Positions 56,062-64,000 of a stretch of 64,000 bases of DNA are shown here, piece by piece. The DNA lies in contig NZ_JACCFE010000003.1 of NCBI RefSeq assembly GCF_014256275.1, positions 124,001-188,000 on the forward strand. Direction: 5' to 3'. The position numbers and the translations under genes are program-made. The notes under the pieces are model-generated. The model saw nothing but the letters and a program-made list of their open reading frames with translations. It had not been told where the DNA came from and searched no databases. Source of the DNA: Rhodococcus sp. 4CII (GTDB lineage: Bacteria; Actinomycetota; Actinomycetes; Mycobacteriales; Mycobacteriaceae). The first letter of the stretch is position 1. Every line of letters begins with the position of its first letter.

Positions 56062-57823
56062 GCGTCGAAGGTCCTGCGGAGCAGCCGATCGATGGTCGTG
56101 CGGTCCGCATCCGTGATTCGGGTGCGGGCGTCGGACCGTTCGGCTGCGGTGGTGTGGGTGTCGAGCAGGGTGGAAATTCGCTGAAAGTGTTGCTGCCACT
56201 GCTGCTCCCACACGGCGGTGTCCAGGACGGCGTGCAGTTCGGTCATCCCGTCGTGCAGGTGGACCAGGCGCGGCAGGTGCCGCCGGGTGGCGACCGCGTT
56301 CGGGCAGGCCAAGCACAGCAGGAACGATGCGGTGCACGGCAGGCCCGGGTCGGTGTGCGGGCTGTGGGTGAAATCGGTGCAGGCGGCGGTGGCGGTGTCG
56401 AGGTCGCCTCGTTGGATGGCGGCGGCGAGCTCGGGATCGTCGGACAACTCGACCAAGGCGTCGGCGTCGCCGCCGAGGACCAGCCGCATTGCACCGATGA
56501 GGTGGGCGTGCTCGGCGGCGTCGGTGAGTCCTCGGGCGATCGTCTCGCTCGCTGCCTCACGGCCGGCGGGATCTCGCAGCATGTAGACCGTGTCGTGGAC
56601 CTCCGAGGTGTTCTGGGCCGGTTCCTTGCGGATCAGCACCTGCACGGTGCGCCGCAGCCGGCGCAGGCTCACCGATTCGGTCCCGACCGTCAGGCTCTTG
56701 GCGATGCCGAACCCGAATTCCTGTCCGCGGCGGGACGGACACGCGGTGCGATAGACCAGCAGCCGATCAGTCGGTCGGCCCAGCACCGCCAGGGTCTCCC
56801 GGGCCGGTGCCGTGGCCTCGATGACCTGGCGCAGCAACCGTCCCGGACTGCCCGCGCCGCTGTCGACAAGGTTCGTGCTGGTGTGCCGCAGCCGCACCGG
56901 TCGGCGCGGCTTGTCGAGCTGCACGGTGAAGACGTCGACGGCGTCGGCCACGGCCGGGTCGTGCTCCGGGATCCGCATCCGGTGCAACACCGATTTGTTC
57001 CACGACTCGCTGGCCACCAGCAGGACCGCCGCCGCGAACACTTCACCGCGGCTCAGGAACAGCCGACCCCAGGTCTTCTCCGGTGCCAACCCGCCGAGGG
57101 CGGCCAGATAGCGGCGTGACATCCGTCGCCCGGTTCCCTCCTGTGGCGGAAGCAACGGCACCTCGCCCGTGCGGGCCACACAATCCAGTGCCTCACCGAT
57201 CAACCAGTCGCTGCTCGCCGCCCGGAACTCGCCGGCCCGCCAGCGACGCAGATGTTCACGGTGTCCCGGATCCGGACCAGGGCGCTGTTGAACACGGTCG
57301 CGGCGGCCGAGCGGATTCGCAGAAACTCCTGGTAGGTGTAGGCGATCTCCGACGACGCCGGCGCGGGATCGACGCGCCGATCGACGACCTCGAGGGTCTC
57401 GGATGGAAGCTCGGGTGCCTGGGCCAGCAGCGATCGGAGCGCGACCAGGTGATGGCGAGTTCCGGCGGTCGGGGGAAGAGACATCCGCCAGGAAATCCAC
57501 ACCGCCGGGGTGATCTGCGCCATCGTCGTCGGCGGCTGCTCCGAGGCCGCCAGCCCGCGCAGCAACAACCGCACACTCTGATAGCCGCAGTAGCAGGTGT
57601 CCCACGAACGCCACCCACCTGCAGGCCCGATCTTGCGGTCGAACGCCGCCGCGAACTGTTGCCGCAGCACCAGGGTGCCCGGCAGCGGTGTGAAGTCGAA
57701 AGCGCCTTCGGCGATTCCGTTTTCGGACCACAGGGTCACCACCAGGCCGGTGCTTTCCACCGAGGGCGGACGTCGATACCCCGCGTCGGGCAACACCGCC
57801 TTGCTCCGATGTCGGCCCGCCAC
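56058..57823 (-). pseudogene. tyrosine-recombinase-associated protein B, frameshifted
   Basis: About 588 residues if joined. From GTG 57823 the N-terminal half reads VAGRHRSKAVLPDAGYRRPP, GLVVTLWSENGIAEGAFDFT, GWRSWDTCYCGYQSVRLLLR and SSEIAYTYQEFLRIRSAAAT; near 57245 a one-base deletion sends it off to a stop at 57200. The next frame continues HLRRWRAGEFRAASSDWLIG, LFLSRGEVFAAAVLLVASES and a C-terminal Cys-containing part CTASFLLCLACPNAVATRRH. I see no clear R-H-R-H-Y set, so it may be a non-catalytic partner. It starts two bases from the end of recombinase A. Confidence 0.6.
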
Positions 57824-57824
57824 G

Positions 57825-59339
57825 CTAGGCTCCCCCGTCGGGTGCGATATCGACGACCCGGCCGGTGGACGCGGAGACCCGCGCGAGGACCGCGCTGAGG
57901 TCGTCGCTGCCGTCCAGAATCATTCCGAGGCGCAGACCGTTGAGCGGTTCGAGATAAATTTCCCGGGTCGTCTGTTCGCTCCGATGTCCAAGCAGGTCTT
58001 TGACCAGCGTAAACGCGTTCCCGTAGACGTTGCGCAGGTAGTCTCGCTCTGCCTTGTCCAGGCCGCACCGGGCATCGAGCCCACGCTGCAGCGTGACCAG
58101 CATCTTCAGCGCGAAGGAATGCCGGCAGCTGTGCGGAGTGATGCCGACCGGTTTCCCGAACCGCAGGCACCGGACGTTGGCCGCGGCGAACACCGCCTCC
58201 CAGGATCGGTAGTCCATCGGCAGCCCGGCATCGGTGAGCCACAACTGCAGCGGCTCGAGCCCCGCCTCGCCCTCGACGAACAGGCGACGCCGCTGACGCT
58301 CGTCGATCGCGGTGACGGGGAGCTCACCGCGGCGCCCCAACCCGTCTTCCCAGGCCAGTCGACGCTGACCTGCCGATGCCTTGGTGACGATCAGCTTCCC
58401 CGCCAACCGGTCGTAGCGGCCCGCCCGCTGTGCACGACGAATCGCATCACGCCGGGTCGTGGCGACGTAGCCGGCGATCCCGCTCAGCGTCTCCACGGGG
58501 ACGTAGAAGCAGCGTTCGCGGCGCTTCGCGGTCGCGGCCGCCACCGGGCCCTCGCAATAGACCTGGCCGGTCATCGGGACCGGAACCTCGACGGTGAGCA
58601 AGCAGCCGCCCTCCCGCAGGCGCAGTCCGGTATCGAACAACAGATCCGCGAAGGCCGCGTTGCGGCCGTCGTTGCGGCCCCGCCAACCCGGCTCCGGCAC
58701 ACCGTCGCCCGAGTAGCCGCGCAACCCGATGTCGCGCCACAACCGATAGGTGCGAGGGGTCACCCACTTGACGTTGGCGACCCGCACGTCCTTCGGTCGA
58801 CTGTCTGCCACCTCGACCACGGCGCCGTCGCGCCGGCGCACCGTGTGTGTCGCCACCGGGCTACGCTGCATCGCGCCGGTGACCACCGCCCAGTCGAACA
58901 GCAATTTGAACGCGGCCAGCTCCCGAGCCCACTTGGCTCCACCGATCGGTCGCGGGTTGTCCGTCGACCGGCGTCGCCACGACTCGTAGTCGCCGATGTC
59001 GTCGTAATCGGCTTGATCCCAGTACTTTCCGCGGCTCCACATGAAGCTGAAGAACAGTCGGTAATCCTTCACATACGATTGCCGTGTTCCCTCGGCGAGA
59101 AACGCGAACCGGGACCGGCGGAAGAACTTCGCCAGAACCGGATCGACCCGGCCGGCCGGGTCAATCAAGATCGGTGTGACCTCGTCGACTCCCGCCGCAC
59201 GCTCGCGGGCATCGATGTCCACCCATCCGTCCAGCGTGTTGTCGAACCCGACGGGCACGTCGACACCGCGAGTGGTCCAGTACAACATCCACTCGGAGCA
59301 GTCCGGCGTGCATCCGGAAACCGCGTCCACAGAGGGCAC
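57825..59339 (-). CDS. tyrosine recombinase A (RIT/Tn554-type)
   Basis: 504 residues from ATG 59339, 62 bases inside the right end of the element. N-terminal arm-binding domain then GTRQSYVKDYRLFFSFMWSR; catalytic residues: Arg in LLFDTGLRLREGGCLL, H-x-x-R in THS-like GITPHSCRHSFALKMLVTLQ, and VKDLLGHRSEQTTREIYLEP with the second His and Tyr. This protein cuts and joins the core sequence. First gene of the leftward recombinase operon. Confidence 0.9.
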   Translation of the reverse strand: MPSVDAVSGCTPDCSEWMLYWTTRGVDVPVGFDNTLDGWVDIDARERAAGVDEVTPILIDPAGRVDPVLAKFFRRSRFAFLAEGTRQSYVKDYRLFFSFMWSRGKYWDQADYDDIGDYESWRRRSTDNPRPIGGAKWARELAAFKLLFDWAVVTGAMQRSPVATHTVRRRDGAVVEVADSRPKDVRVANVKWVTPRTYRLWRDIGLRGYSGDGVPEPGWRGRNDGRNAAFADLLFDTGLRLREGGCLLTVEVPVPMTGQVYCEGPVAAATAKRRERCFYVPVETLSGIAGYVATTRRDAIRRAQRAGRYDRLAGKLIVTKASAGQRRLAWEDGLGRRGELPVTAIDERQRRRLFVEGEAGLEPLQLWLTDAGLPMDYRSWEAVFAAANVRCLRFGKPVGITPHSCRHSFALKMLVTLQRGLDARCGLDKAERDYLRNVYGNAFTLVKDLLGHRSEQTTREIYLEPLNGLRLGMILDGSDDLSAVLARVSASTGRVVDIAPDGGA

Positions 59340-59359
59340 TTTTCGAACGTAACCCCGTC

Positions 59360-59741
59360 ATGACCGATATCGGTCGCAACACGCCCAGACCTTCGAGGGA
59401 ACGAACGCTTGCCTCGATCGCTACCGGCCGCGACACCATCCCCGTGTTGGTGCGCTCGCAGGACACGACCGACGAGATCGAGCGTGCCATCGCCCGGATC
59501 AGTGAGCAGATGAACTCGAACAACCACCGCACCGGCCTGACGACCGCGCAGAACGCCGCCGGGATCGCCGAAATGCTCGACCTCGGGGTGCCGGTGGAAC
59601 GAGTCTCGAAGGAGCTGAGCGTCAAGCGGAAGGCGGTCAAGCTGCTCGGCGCAGTCGGACGCCGCGAAGCCGCGCGCGCGAGCCTCGAGGAACAGGGCCT
59701 GACGATCGAACAGGCCGCGATCGTGGCGAAGTTCTTTCTTA
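59360..59741 (+). pseudogene. parB: parB, middle part (cut at both ends)
   Basis: In frame with the 5' part when joined at the CGAACG core: RTLASIATGRDTIPVLVRSQ, then TTDEIERAIARISEQMNSNN, GLTTAQNAAGIAEMLDLGVP and VERVSKELSVKRKAVKLLGA, the ParB helix-turn-helix region, ending SLEEQGLTIEQAAIVAKF. Bases 59360-59401 belong to the mobile element. At about 59741 the ParB similarity stops again, where a second element begins. The 3' end of parB is not in the window. Confidence 0.85.
59377..59407. repeat. right end of the element (core and inverted repeat)
   Basis: Right terminal repeat on the minus strand from 59403 inward, CGTTCCCTCGAAGGTCTGGG-CGTGTTG, followed by the core copy CGAACG at 59402-59407. 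Just inside is a 12-bp palindrome ACCGATATCGGT at 59363-59374, which may be a recombinase or promoter site. Confidence 0.8.
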
Positions 59742-59801
59742 TGTGGACATCTCACGGCGAGCCGCAACCTGGATCGGATCAACTGGTGGTGGGCTGGTGT
59801 C

Positions 59802-60926
59802 ATGCACGTGCAGACCGTGAAGACCGACGGAATCGTGTCCTCGGTGGTCCTGGTCGGGTCCGATGGTGAGCCAGTACTGCCGGTGACCCGGTTCCTGCGG
59901 TACGTGCTCGATTCCGGCAGGAGCCCGAACACCGCACTGGCGTACGGCTACGACCTGCGCCTGGTGTTCGAGTTCTTCGCCGAACACAACATCGATTGGC
60001 GTCGGTTCCGGCCGGCGCACGCCCTGGAGTTGCTGGGATGGTTGCGCCGTCGTCCGGCGCGCAGACCCGCCCAGCGACTGGGCCTGGCGGCCGTCGGACC
60101 CCGCGGGCGGTTGTTGGCGCCGGCGAGTGTGGCCCGGGTGTTGGCGGCGGTCTCGAGCTTCTACGACTGGGCAATCGTCGCCGAACTCGTCTCCGACGAG
60201 AATCCGATGCGCCGCCGCCGCGATATCGCGTTGGCGATGGTCGCCGAACGGCACCGCCCGTTTGCGGGACATGCGAGCAGACAACAGCCGGTCAGCCGGG
60301 ACATCCGGGTCCGGATTCCGCGCCGTCTGCCGCGGCCGCTGAGCGAGTCCGAGGTGACCGCGGTGCTGGAGAGCATGACCTGCTTGCGGGATCTGGCGAT
60401 GGTGCTGTTGATGCTCGACGGCGGGCTGCGGCCGGGAGAGGTGCTCGGTCTCCAGCTCGGTGATATCGCCTACGGGCGACGGCGGGTCACGATCCGCAAA
60501 CGCGACGACCATCCGCGGGGTGTACGGGGGAAGTCCCGGCACGAACGGGTCGTCGACCTGCTCGATCCTCGCACCTTGGATGCGGTGAATCGGTATGTGC
60601 TGCATGAACGTCCAGTGGACGCGCCGAATCCGTTCGTGTTCCTGGTCGGCGGCCGGGGCGGTCGTCGTTGCGTGCCGCTCTCCTATGCCGCGCTCGTGCG
60701 GATGTTCGCCCGGCGGCTGGACGCCCTCGGGTTACGCACCGTCGACAAGACTCCCCACGCCTTGCGGCATACCCACGCGACGGTGATGTGGGAGGCGGGG
60801 ATGCGGGAGTTGGCACTGCAGCGACGCCTCGGGCACGCCTCGCCGGAATCGACTCGGATCTACACCCGAGTGTCCGACATACAGGTCCGGGACGAGTACG
60901 CAGCGGCGCTACGGGATCGCCGATGA
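59802..60926 (+). CDS. TnpA-type tyrosine recombinase
   Basis: 374 residues. Core-binding domain PVTRFLRYVLDSGRSPNTAL, LRLVFEFFAEHNIDWRRFRP; catalytic domain with MVLLMLDGGLRPGEVLGLQL (Arg I), RRVTIRKRDDHPRGVRGKSR (beta-2/3 hairpin with Lys), VDKTPHALRHTHATVMWEAG (H-x-x-R) and LGHASPESTRIYTRVSDIQV (second His and Tyr). A complete integrase, likely the TnpA of this Tn554-like element. Its stop overlaps the next ATG (ATGA). Confidence 0.9.
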   Translation: MHVQTVKTDGIVSSVVLVGSDGEPVLPVTRFLRYVLDSGRSPNTALAYGYDLRLVFEFFAEHNIDWRRFRPAHALELLGWLRRRPARRPAQRLGLAAVGPRGRLLAPASVARVLAAVSSFYDWAIVAELVSDENPMRRRRDIALAMVAERHRPFAGHASRQQPVSRDIRVRIPRRLPRPLSESEVTAVLESMTCLRDLAMVLLMLDGGLRPGEVLGLQLGDIAYGRRRVTIRKRDDHPRGVRGKSRHERVVDLLDPRTLDAVNRYVLHERPVDAPNPFVFLVGGRGGRRCVPLSYAALVRMFARRLDALGLRTVDKTPHALRHTHATVMWEAGMRELALQRRLGHASPESTRIYTRVSDIQVRDEYAAALRDRR

Positions 60927-63013
60927 CCGGGCCCGCGACTGCCCGGCCGGTACCCATCCCGCACCCGCGGCGGCACGTCGACGAAGGCGAATACCAGGCA
61001 TGGGTCGGTGCCCATGTCCCTCAGCTTCCGGCCCAGTGGGTGCGGATGGATGCCTATCGCCGGTTCGTCGAGCGGTGGCCGGACCTGGAAACGTGGTTTG
61101 CCGAACCGCTGCCGGTGCGGCTGGGATTCGTCGGCGAGGGCATGCGATCCAATGGACGCACCGACTCCCACCGCGCCAGCGGCTACCTGGTGTATCTGTC
61201 CCTGGTCAAGGGGATCGGCCTCGACTTCGAGTTCCTGCTCGCCCGCAAGTACCCCCGCCTGCTGGATCGGCGTGGGGGCAGCGCCGGACTCGGCGTCGAC
61301 CTCGCGCTGTTCGAGCAGTGGGTTGCGCGGCTGACCGAGCTGGGCCATTCCCCGGCCAAATCACATAGCAGCCTGATCTGGTGTCTGGGCCGGCTGATGC
61401 TTTATCGCGGCGACCCCGACCTGACCTCGATCACCGTCGCGGACCTGTTCGAGTTCGGGTCGGCGATCCGCGCATTCGCCGCCCGCGAGGATTTCAATGC
61501 GCTACGGCGGGCGCTGTTCCCGAACGGCCAATTCCTCGATGGTCCCGACGCCAACCGTGGATTTTTCCGGGCCCAGCTCGCCAATCTCCACGCCACCCAT
61601 GTGCTGCTGTACAACGTCGGCCAGGTCACGGTGGCGCCGCGCATCGGCACGCGAACGATCGAGGACTGGACCGACCACCTGCTGCCCGAACCGTGCCCGC
61701 CCAAGATCCGGGAGGTCATCGAGCGGTACCTCCAACTGCGCCTCGACGCCAAACTCGATCGACCGCAGACGGTGCACCACGCCCGGCAGGCACTGCGCCG
61801 GCTCGTCAACTGGCTCGGCGCCCATCACCCCGAAATCACCAGCCTCGCCCAGCTCGACCGCGCCACCATCGAGGAATACATGCGGTGGCTGCCGAGCTGT
61901 CCGAGCCAACACACCGGCCAGCCGCTGACGACGACCACGGTCAAGCACGAACTCAACGCGATCGCCGGGTTCTGCCGCGACACCGCGGTCTGGGAGTGGG
62001 CCGAGGTCCCCGGCCGACCATTGCTGACTTCCCGCGACACGCCTCGGCGCCCGGAGTCGATTCCCCGCTACCTCCCTCAACACGAACTCGACGCAATCAT
62101 GACCGCGATCGAGGACCTGACCGACCCGCTGCAACGTGCCGCACTGTTGTTGCTGCGCTGGTCCGGGGCCCGCCGCGACGAGATCCGCCGCCTGACATGG
62201 GACTGCCTCGATACCTATCCAGGCGGACATCCGCGGCTGCGGATCCCGGTCGGCAAAGGGCACACCGAACGGATCGTCCCGCTGCACCCGGACGCGGCCG
62301 CCGCCCTCGAGAATGCCATCGGCCTGGCCCGGGCCCAACGTTCGATCGCCCGGATCGACGAGGTCACCGGCCGGCGAGTCGATTACGTCTTCGTCCGCCG
62401 CGGCAAGCTGCTCTCGGTCAAGACCCTCTTCGACGAGGCGTTCCGGACCGTCTGCGGCGCTACGGGTCTGGTCGATGACCGCGGATCCCCGACCGTGAGC
62501 GCACACCGGTTGCGGCACACCCTCGGCACCCAACTCGCCGAAGGCGGCGCCCGCATCCAGACGATCATGGCGGTACTCGGCCATCGCAGCGCGACCATGT
62601 CCATGATTTACAGCCGCATCTCCGATCCCGAGATCCGCCGTCAATACGAGACGGCGCTCGCCGACGGGCACCGGATCGCCGGCCCGGCGGCCGATGCCCT
62701 GCTGCACGATGCCCTCGACGACGCCACCGTGGACTGGCTGAAGACGAATTTCCTCAAGACCGAACTCGAACTGGGGCACTGCCTGCGGCTGCCCGCCGAG
62801 GGGCCGTGCGAATGCGACCTGATGCTGACCTGCCCGAAGTTCCTCACCACCAGCGAGTATGCGCCGCGGATTAGGGCGCGCCTGGCGACCGAGCAAGTAC
62901 TGATCGACGACGCCCGCTCCCGCGGCTGGGATCGGGAAGTCGAACGGCACGAAGCCACGTGCCGACGTCTGCAGCACCTGCTCGATGACCTCGACGACGG
63001 CGAGGCCCAATGA
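60923..63013 (+). CDS. TnpB-type large tyrosine recombinase
   Basis: 696 residues. Long N-terminal domain (WVGAHVPQLPAQWVRMDAYR, FGSAIRAFAAREDFNALRRA); catalytic domain with LLLRWSGARRDEIRRLTWDC (Arg I), VSAHRLRHTLGTQLAEGGAR (H-x-x-R) and MAVLGHRSATMSMIYSRISD (His and Tyr). The C-terminal region has Cys residues CECDLMLTCPKFL and a coiled coil, as in Tn554 TnpB. Start ATG 60923 overlaps the previous stop. Confidence 0.9.
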   Translation: MTGPATARPVPIPHPRRHVDEGEYQAWVGAHVPQLPAQWVRMDAYRRFVERWPDLETWFAEPLPVRLGFVGEGMRSNGRTDSHRASGYLVYLSLVKGIGLDFEFLLARKYPRLLDRRGGSAGLGVDLALFEQWVARLTELGHSPAKSHSSLIWCLGRLMLYRGDPDLTSITVADLFEFGSAIRAFAAREDFNALRRALFPNGQFLDGPDANRGFFRAQLANLHATHVLLYNVGQVTVAPRIGTRTIEDWTDHLLPEPCPPKIREVIERYLQLRLDAKLDRPQTVHHARQALRRLVNWLGAHHPEITSLAQLDRATIEEYMRWLPSCPSQHTGQPLTTTTVKHELNAIAGFCRDTAVWEWAEVPGRPLLTSRDTPRRPESIPRYLPQHELDAIMTAIEDLTDPLQRAALLLLRWSGARRDEIRRLTWDCLDTYPGGHPRLRIPVGKGHTERIVPLHPDAAAALENAIGLARAQRSIARIDEVTGRRVDYVFVRRGKLLSVKTLFDEAFRTVCGATGLVDDRGSPTVSAHRLRHTLGTQLAEGGARIQTIMAVLGHRSATMSMIYSRISDPEIRRQYETALADGHRIAGPAADALLHDALDDATVDWLKTNFLKTELELGHCLRLPAEGPCECDLMLTCPKFLTTSEYAPRIRARLATEQVLIDDARSRGWDREVERHEATCRRLQHLLDDLDDGEAQ

Positions 63014-63016
63014 TGT

Positions 63017-63979
63017 TCAGGAATGGTTGGGGCACAACAGGTCCGAATCCACCGACCAATCGTGGTGTGCGAGCCAGTCCCGCACCGGCACCGGGACCTC
63101 GTCGGTGCCGGGATCTGTTCCGGTGATCAGCGGGCCGTCGCCGCACCGGGAGCAGCTGATCACCAGGACATGTCCATGTGGCTGACAGCGGGCGCAGTGC
63201 CGCGTCTCGCGCAGGTGGCCGCGCTCGTCGAGGTGTAGCCAGACGGTGGCGAGGTCGGCGCGGTGCGGGACGAGGTCTTTACGCGTGGTGGGCTGATGTC
63301 CACAGGTGGGACATGCGAGCGGTTGGGCGCCCGGTGGTGGTGGCGACACCGAAACTGTTGACGGTGACGGCTTCTGCTCAGCCGCGGCGTCGGCGGTGAG
63401 CGTCTGCGCCGGCCGGGGCGGGAGATGCCGGTAGAGGGTGGAGCGGGTCAGCCCGGTCTTGCCGGTGATCTCAGCGATGGTGGCGCCGCCGTCCCGGAGT
63501 TGGGTGGCGTAGGCGAGTTGGGCGTCGGTGACCACGCTGGGCCGGCCGGTGCGGCGACCCTTGTCGGTGGCCACCGTGCGGGCATGGGCGGCCCGCTCGA
63601 CCGCGTAGGTGCGTTCCATCTGGCCGAACAGCGCCAGCAGCACCACCGCCAGCTGTCCCATCGGGTCGTCCGGGTTCGTCGAGTCGATCCGGATCGGGTC
63701 GGCCAGGTTTCGGAATCCGATGCCGCGCTGGTGCAGGTCGTGGATCAGGTTGAGGGTGTCGCGGACGGTGCGGCCGAGTCGGTCGAGGGTGTGCACCACG
63801 ATCACGTCGCCAGCTCGGGCGTAGCCGAGCAGGGCCTGCAGCCCGGGACGGTCGGTAGTGGTCCCGGACTTCCTGTCCACGTAAATGTTCGCCGAGTCGA
63901 TCCCAGCATTGGTGAGAGCGTCGATCTGACGAGCGAGGTCCTGCTTGCTCGTGGACACCCGGGCATACCCCAACTCCAT
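63017..63979 (-). CDS. serine recombinase (resolvase/invertase) with Cys-rich tail
   Basis: 320 residues. The first 135 residues are a resolvase catalytic domain: MELGYARVSTSKQDLARQID with the nucleophile Ser in RVST, GDVIVVHTLDRLGRTVRDTL and the E helix FGQMERTYAVERAAHARTVA. A C-terminal Hin-like helix-turn-helix (GATIAEITGKTGLTRSTLYR) follows. Unusually, a 130-residue tail has two zinc-knuckle-like pairs, CPTCGHQP and CARC, plus CSRCGDG. Start 63979 lies 21 bases from the right edge of the window. It may resolve cointegrates of a Tn3-like transposon. Confidence 0.88.
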   Translation of the reverse strand: MELGYARVSTSKQDLARQIDALTNAGIDSANIYVDRKSGTTTDRPGLQALLGYARAGDVIVVHTLDRLGRTVRDTLNLIHDLHQRGIGFRNLADPIRIDSTNPDDPMGQLAVVLLALFGQMERTYAVERAAHARTVATDKGRRTGRPSVVTDAQLAYATQLRDGGATIAEITGKTGLTRSTLYRHLPPRPAQTLTADAAAEQKPSPSTVSVSPPPPGAQPLACPTCGHQPTTRKDLVPHRADLATVWLHLDERGHLRETRHCARCQPHGHVLVISCSRCGDGPLITGTDPGTDEVPVPVRDWLAHHDWSVDSDLLCPNHS

Positions 63980-64000
63980 ACCCTGATCGTACCGAAAGTC

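Larger units (their letters stand above)
46345..59407. mobile_element. 13-kb tyrosine-recombinase element inserted in parB
   Basis: The element lies between the two parts of parB. The 6-bp sequence CGAACG is present once at each end (46345-46350 and 59402-59407), and joining them reproduces an uninterrupted ParB frame (QRRTLAS). Inside these are imperfect inverted ends, CGTTCCCTGGAAAGTCAGCG at the left and CGTTCCCTCGAAGGTCTGGG at the right (read inward), followed by GTGTTG on both. Three overlapping tyrosine-recombinase genes plus a small helix-turn-helix/coiled-coil gene occupy the right end, reading leftwards. Cargo: arcD-arcA, a CaCA exchanger, SHOCT and DUF6131-like membrane proteins, and a broken YihY gene. 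The layout recalls Tn554/RIT-type elements. Confidence 0.85.
59742..63016. mobile_element. Tn554-like element (tnpA-tnpB), second break of parB
   Basis: Starts where ParB similarity ends; the first recombinase ATG is 60 bases inside, as in the first element. It contains a 374-residue and a 696-residue tyrosine recombinase, the sizes and order of Tn554 TnpA and TnpB. No tnpC-like gene follows; a resolvase gene on the other strand begins within three bases of the tnpB stop, so the right end is replaced or overlapped by another element. No matching inverted repeat is visible within the window. Confidence 0.6.

Overview
The window is high-GC actinobacterial DNA, most likely accessory DNA (a large plasmid, or an integrated plasmid-like island) of a mycolate-containing genus such as Rhodococcus, Nocardia or Gordonia. 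The pointers are a mycobacterial-type L,D-transpeptidase, a WS/DGAT acyltransferase, an Rv1733c-family membrane protein, WhiB, DUF6292, DUF4383, DUF6412 and ParB proteins. I saw no rRNA, tRNA, ribosomal protein operon, replication initiator or CRISPR array.

Region 1 (about 1-24000) looks like a stress and dormancy island. It carries two Hsp20 genes (one frameshifted), a complete dnaK-grpE-dnaJ set read leftwards, a separate J-domain protein, a HspR-like MerR regulator, a ferritin-like protein, an Rv1733c-family protein, a WS/DGAT enzyme, a DUF1931 histone-fold protein, DUF2267 and DUF4383 proteins and many small proteins. Several genes here are broken: a 5'-truncated L,D-transpeptidase, a Gfo/Idh/MocA oxidoreductase, DUF3052, and a hypothetical gene disrupted by a 146-bp tandem duplication.

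Region 2 (about 24000-46350) is plasmid or ICE backbone. It has a MerR gene behind a structured leader, small genes preceded by a recurrent hairpin, a DnaB N-terminal-domain protein, a WhiB regulator and its neighbour sharing a 26-bp operator, a 7-kb methyltransferase-helicase gene (DarB-like), a small lower-GC patch with an Abi_C abortive-infection gene, a leftward cluster (kinase, DUF6412, YidC, APH-type phosphotransferase), and a rightward run of small genes ending in parB.

Region 3 (46345-59407) is a 13-kb mobile element inserted inside parB. It is bounded by a 6-bp direct repeat (CGAACG) and imperfect terminal inverted repeats. It carries three large tyrosine recombinases with a small DNA-binding partner at its right end, and cargo of arginine deiminase plus its antiporter (arcD-arcA), a CaCA exchanger, a SHOCT protein and a YihY pseudogene. 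Joining the flanks restores the ParB frame exactly.

Region 4 (59742-64000) is a second, Tn554-like element (tnpA-tnpB) that breaks the same parB again, followed by a serine resolvase on the opposite strand.

Single-base frameshifts are unusually frequent. They could be real decay or uncorrected homopolymer errors in the assembly; each is recorded where it occurs.
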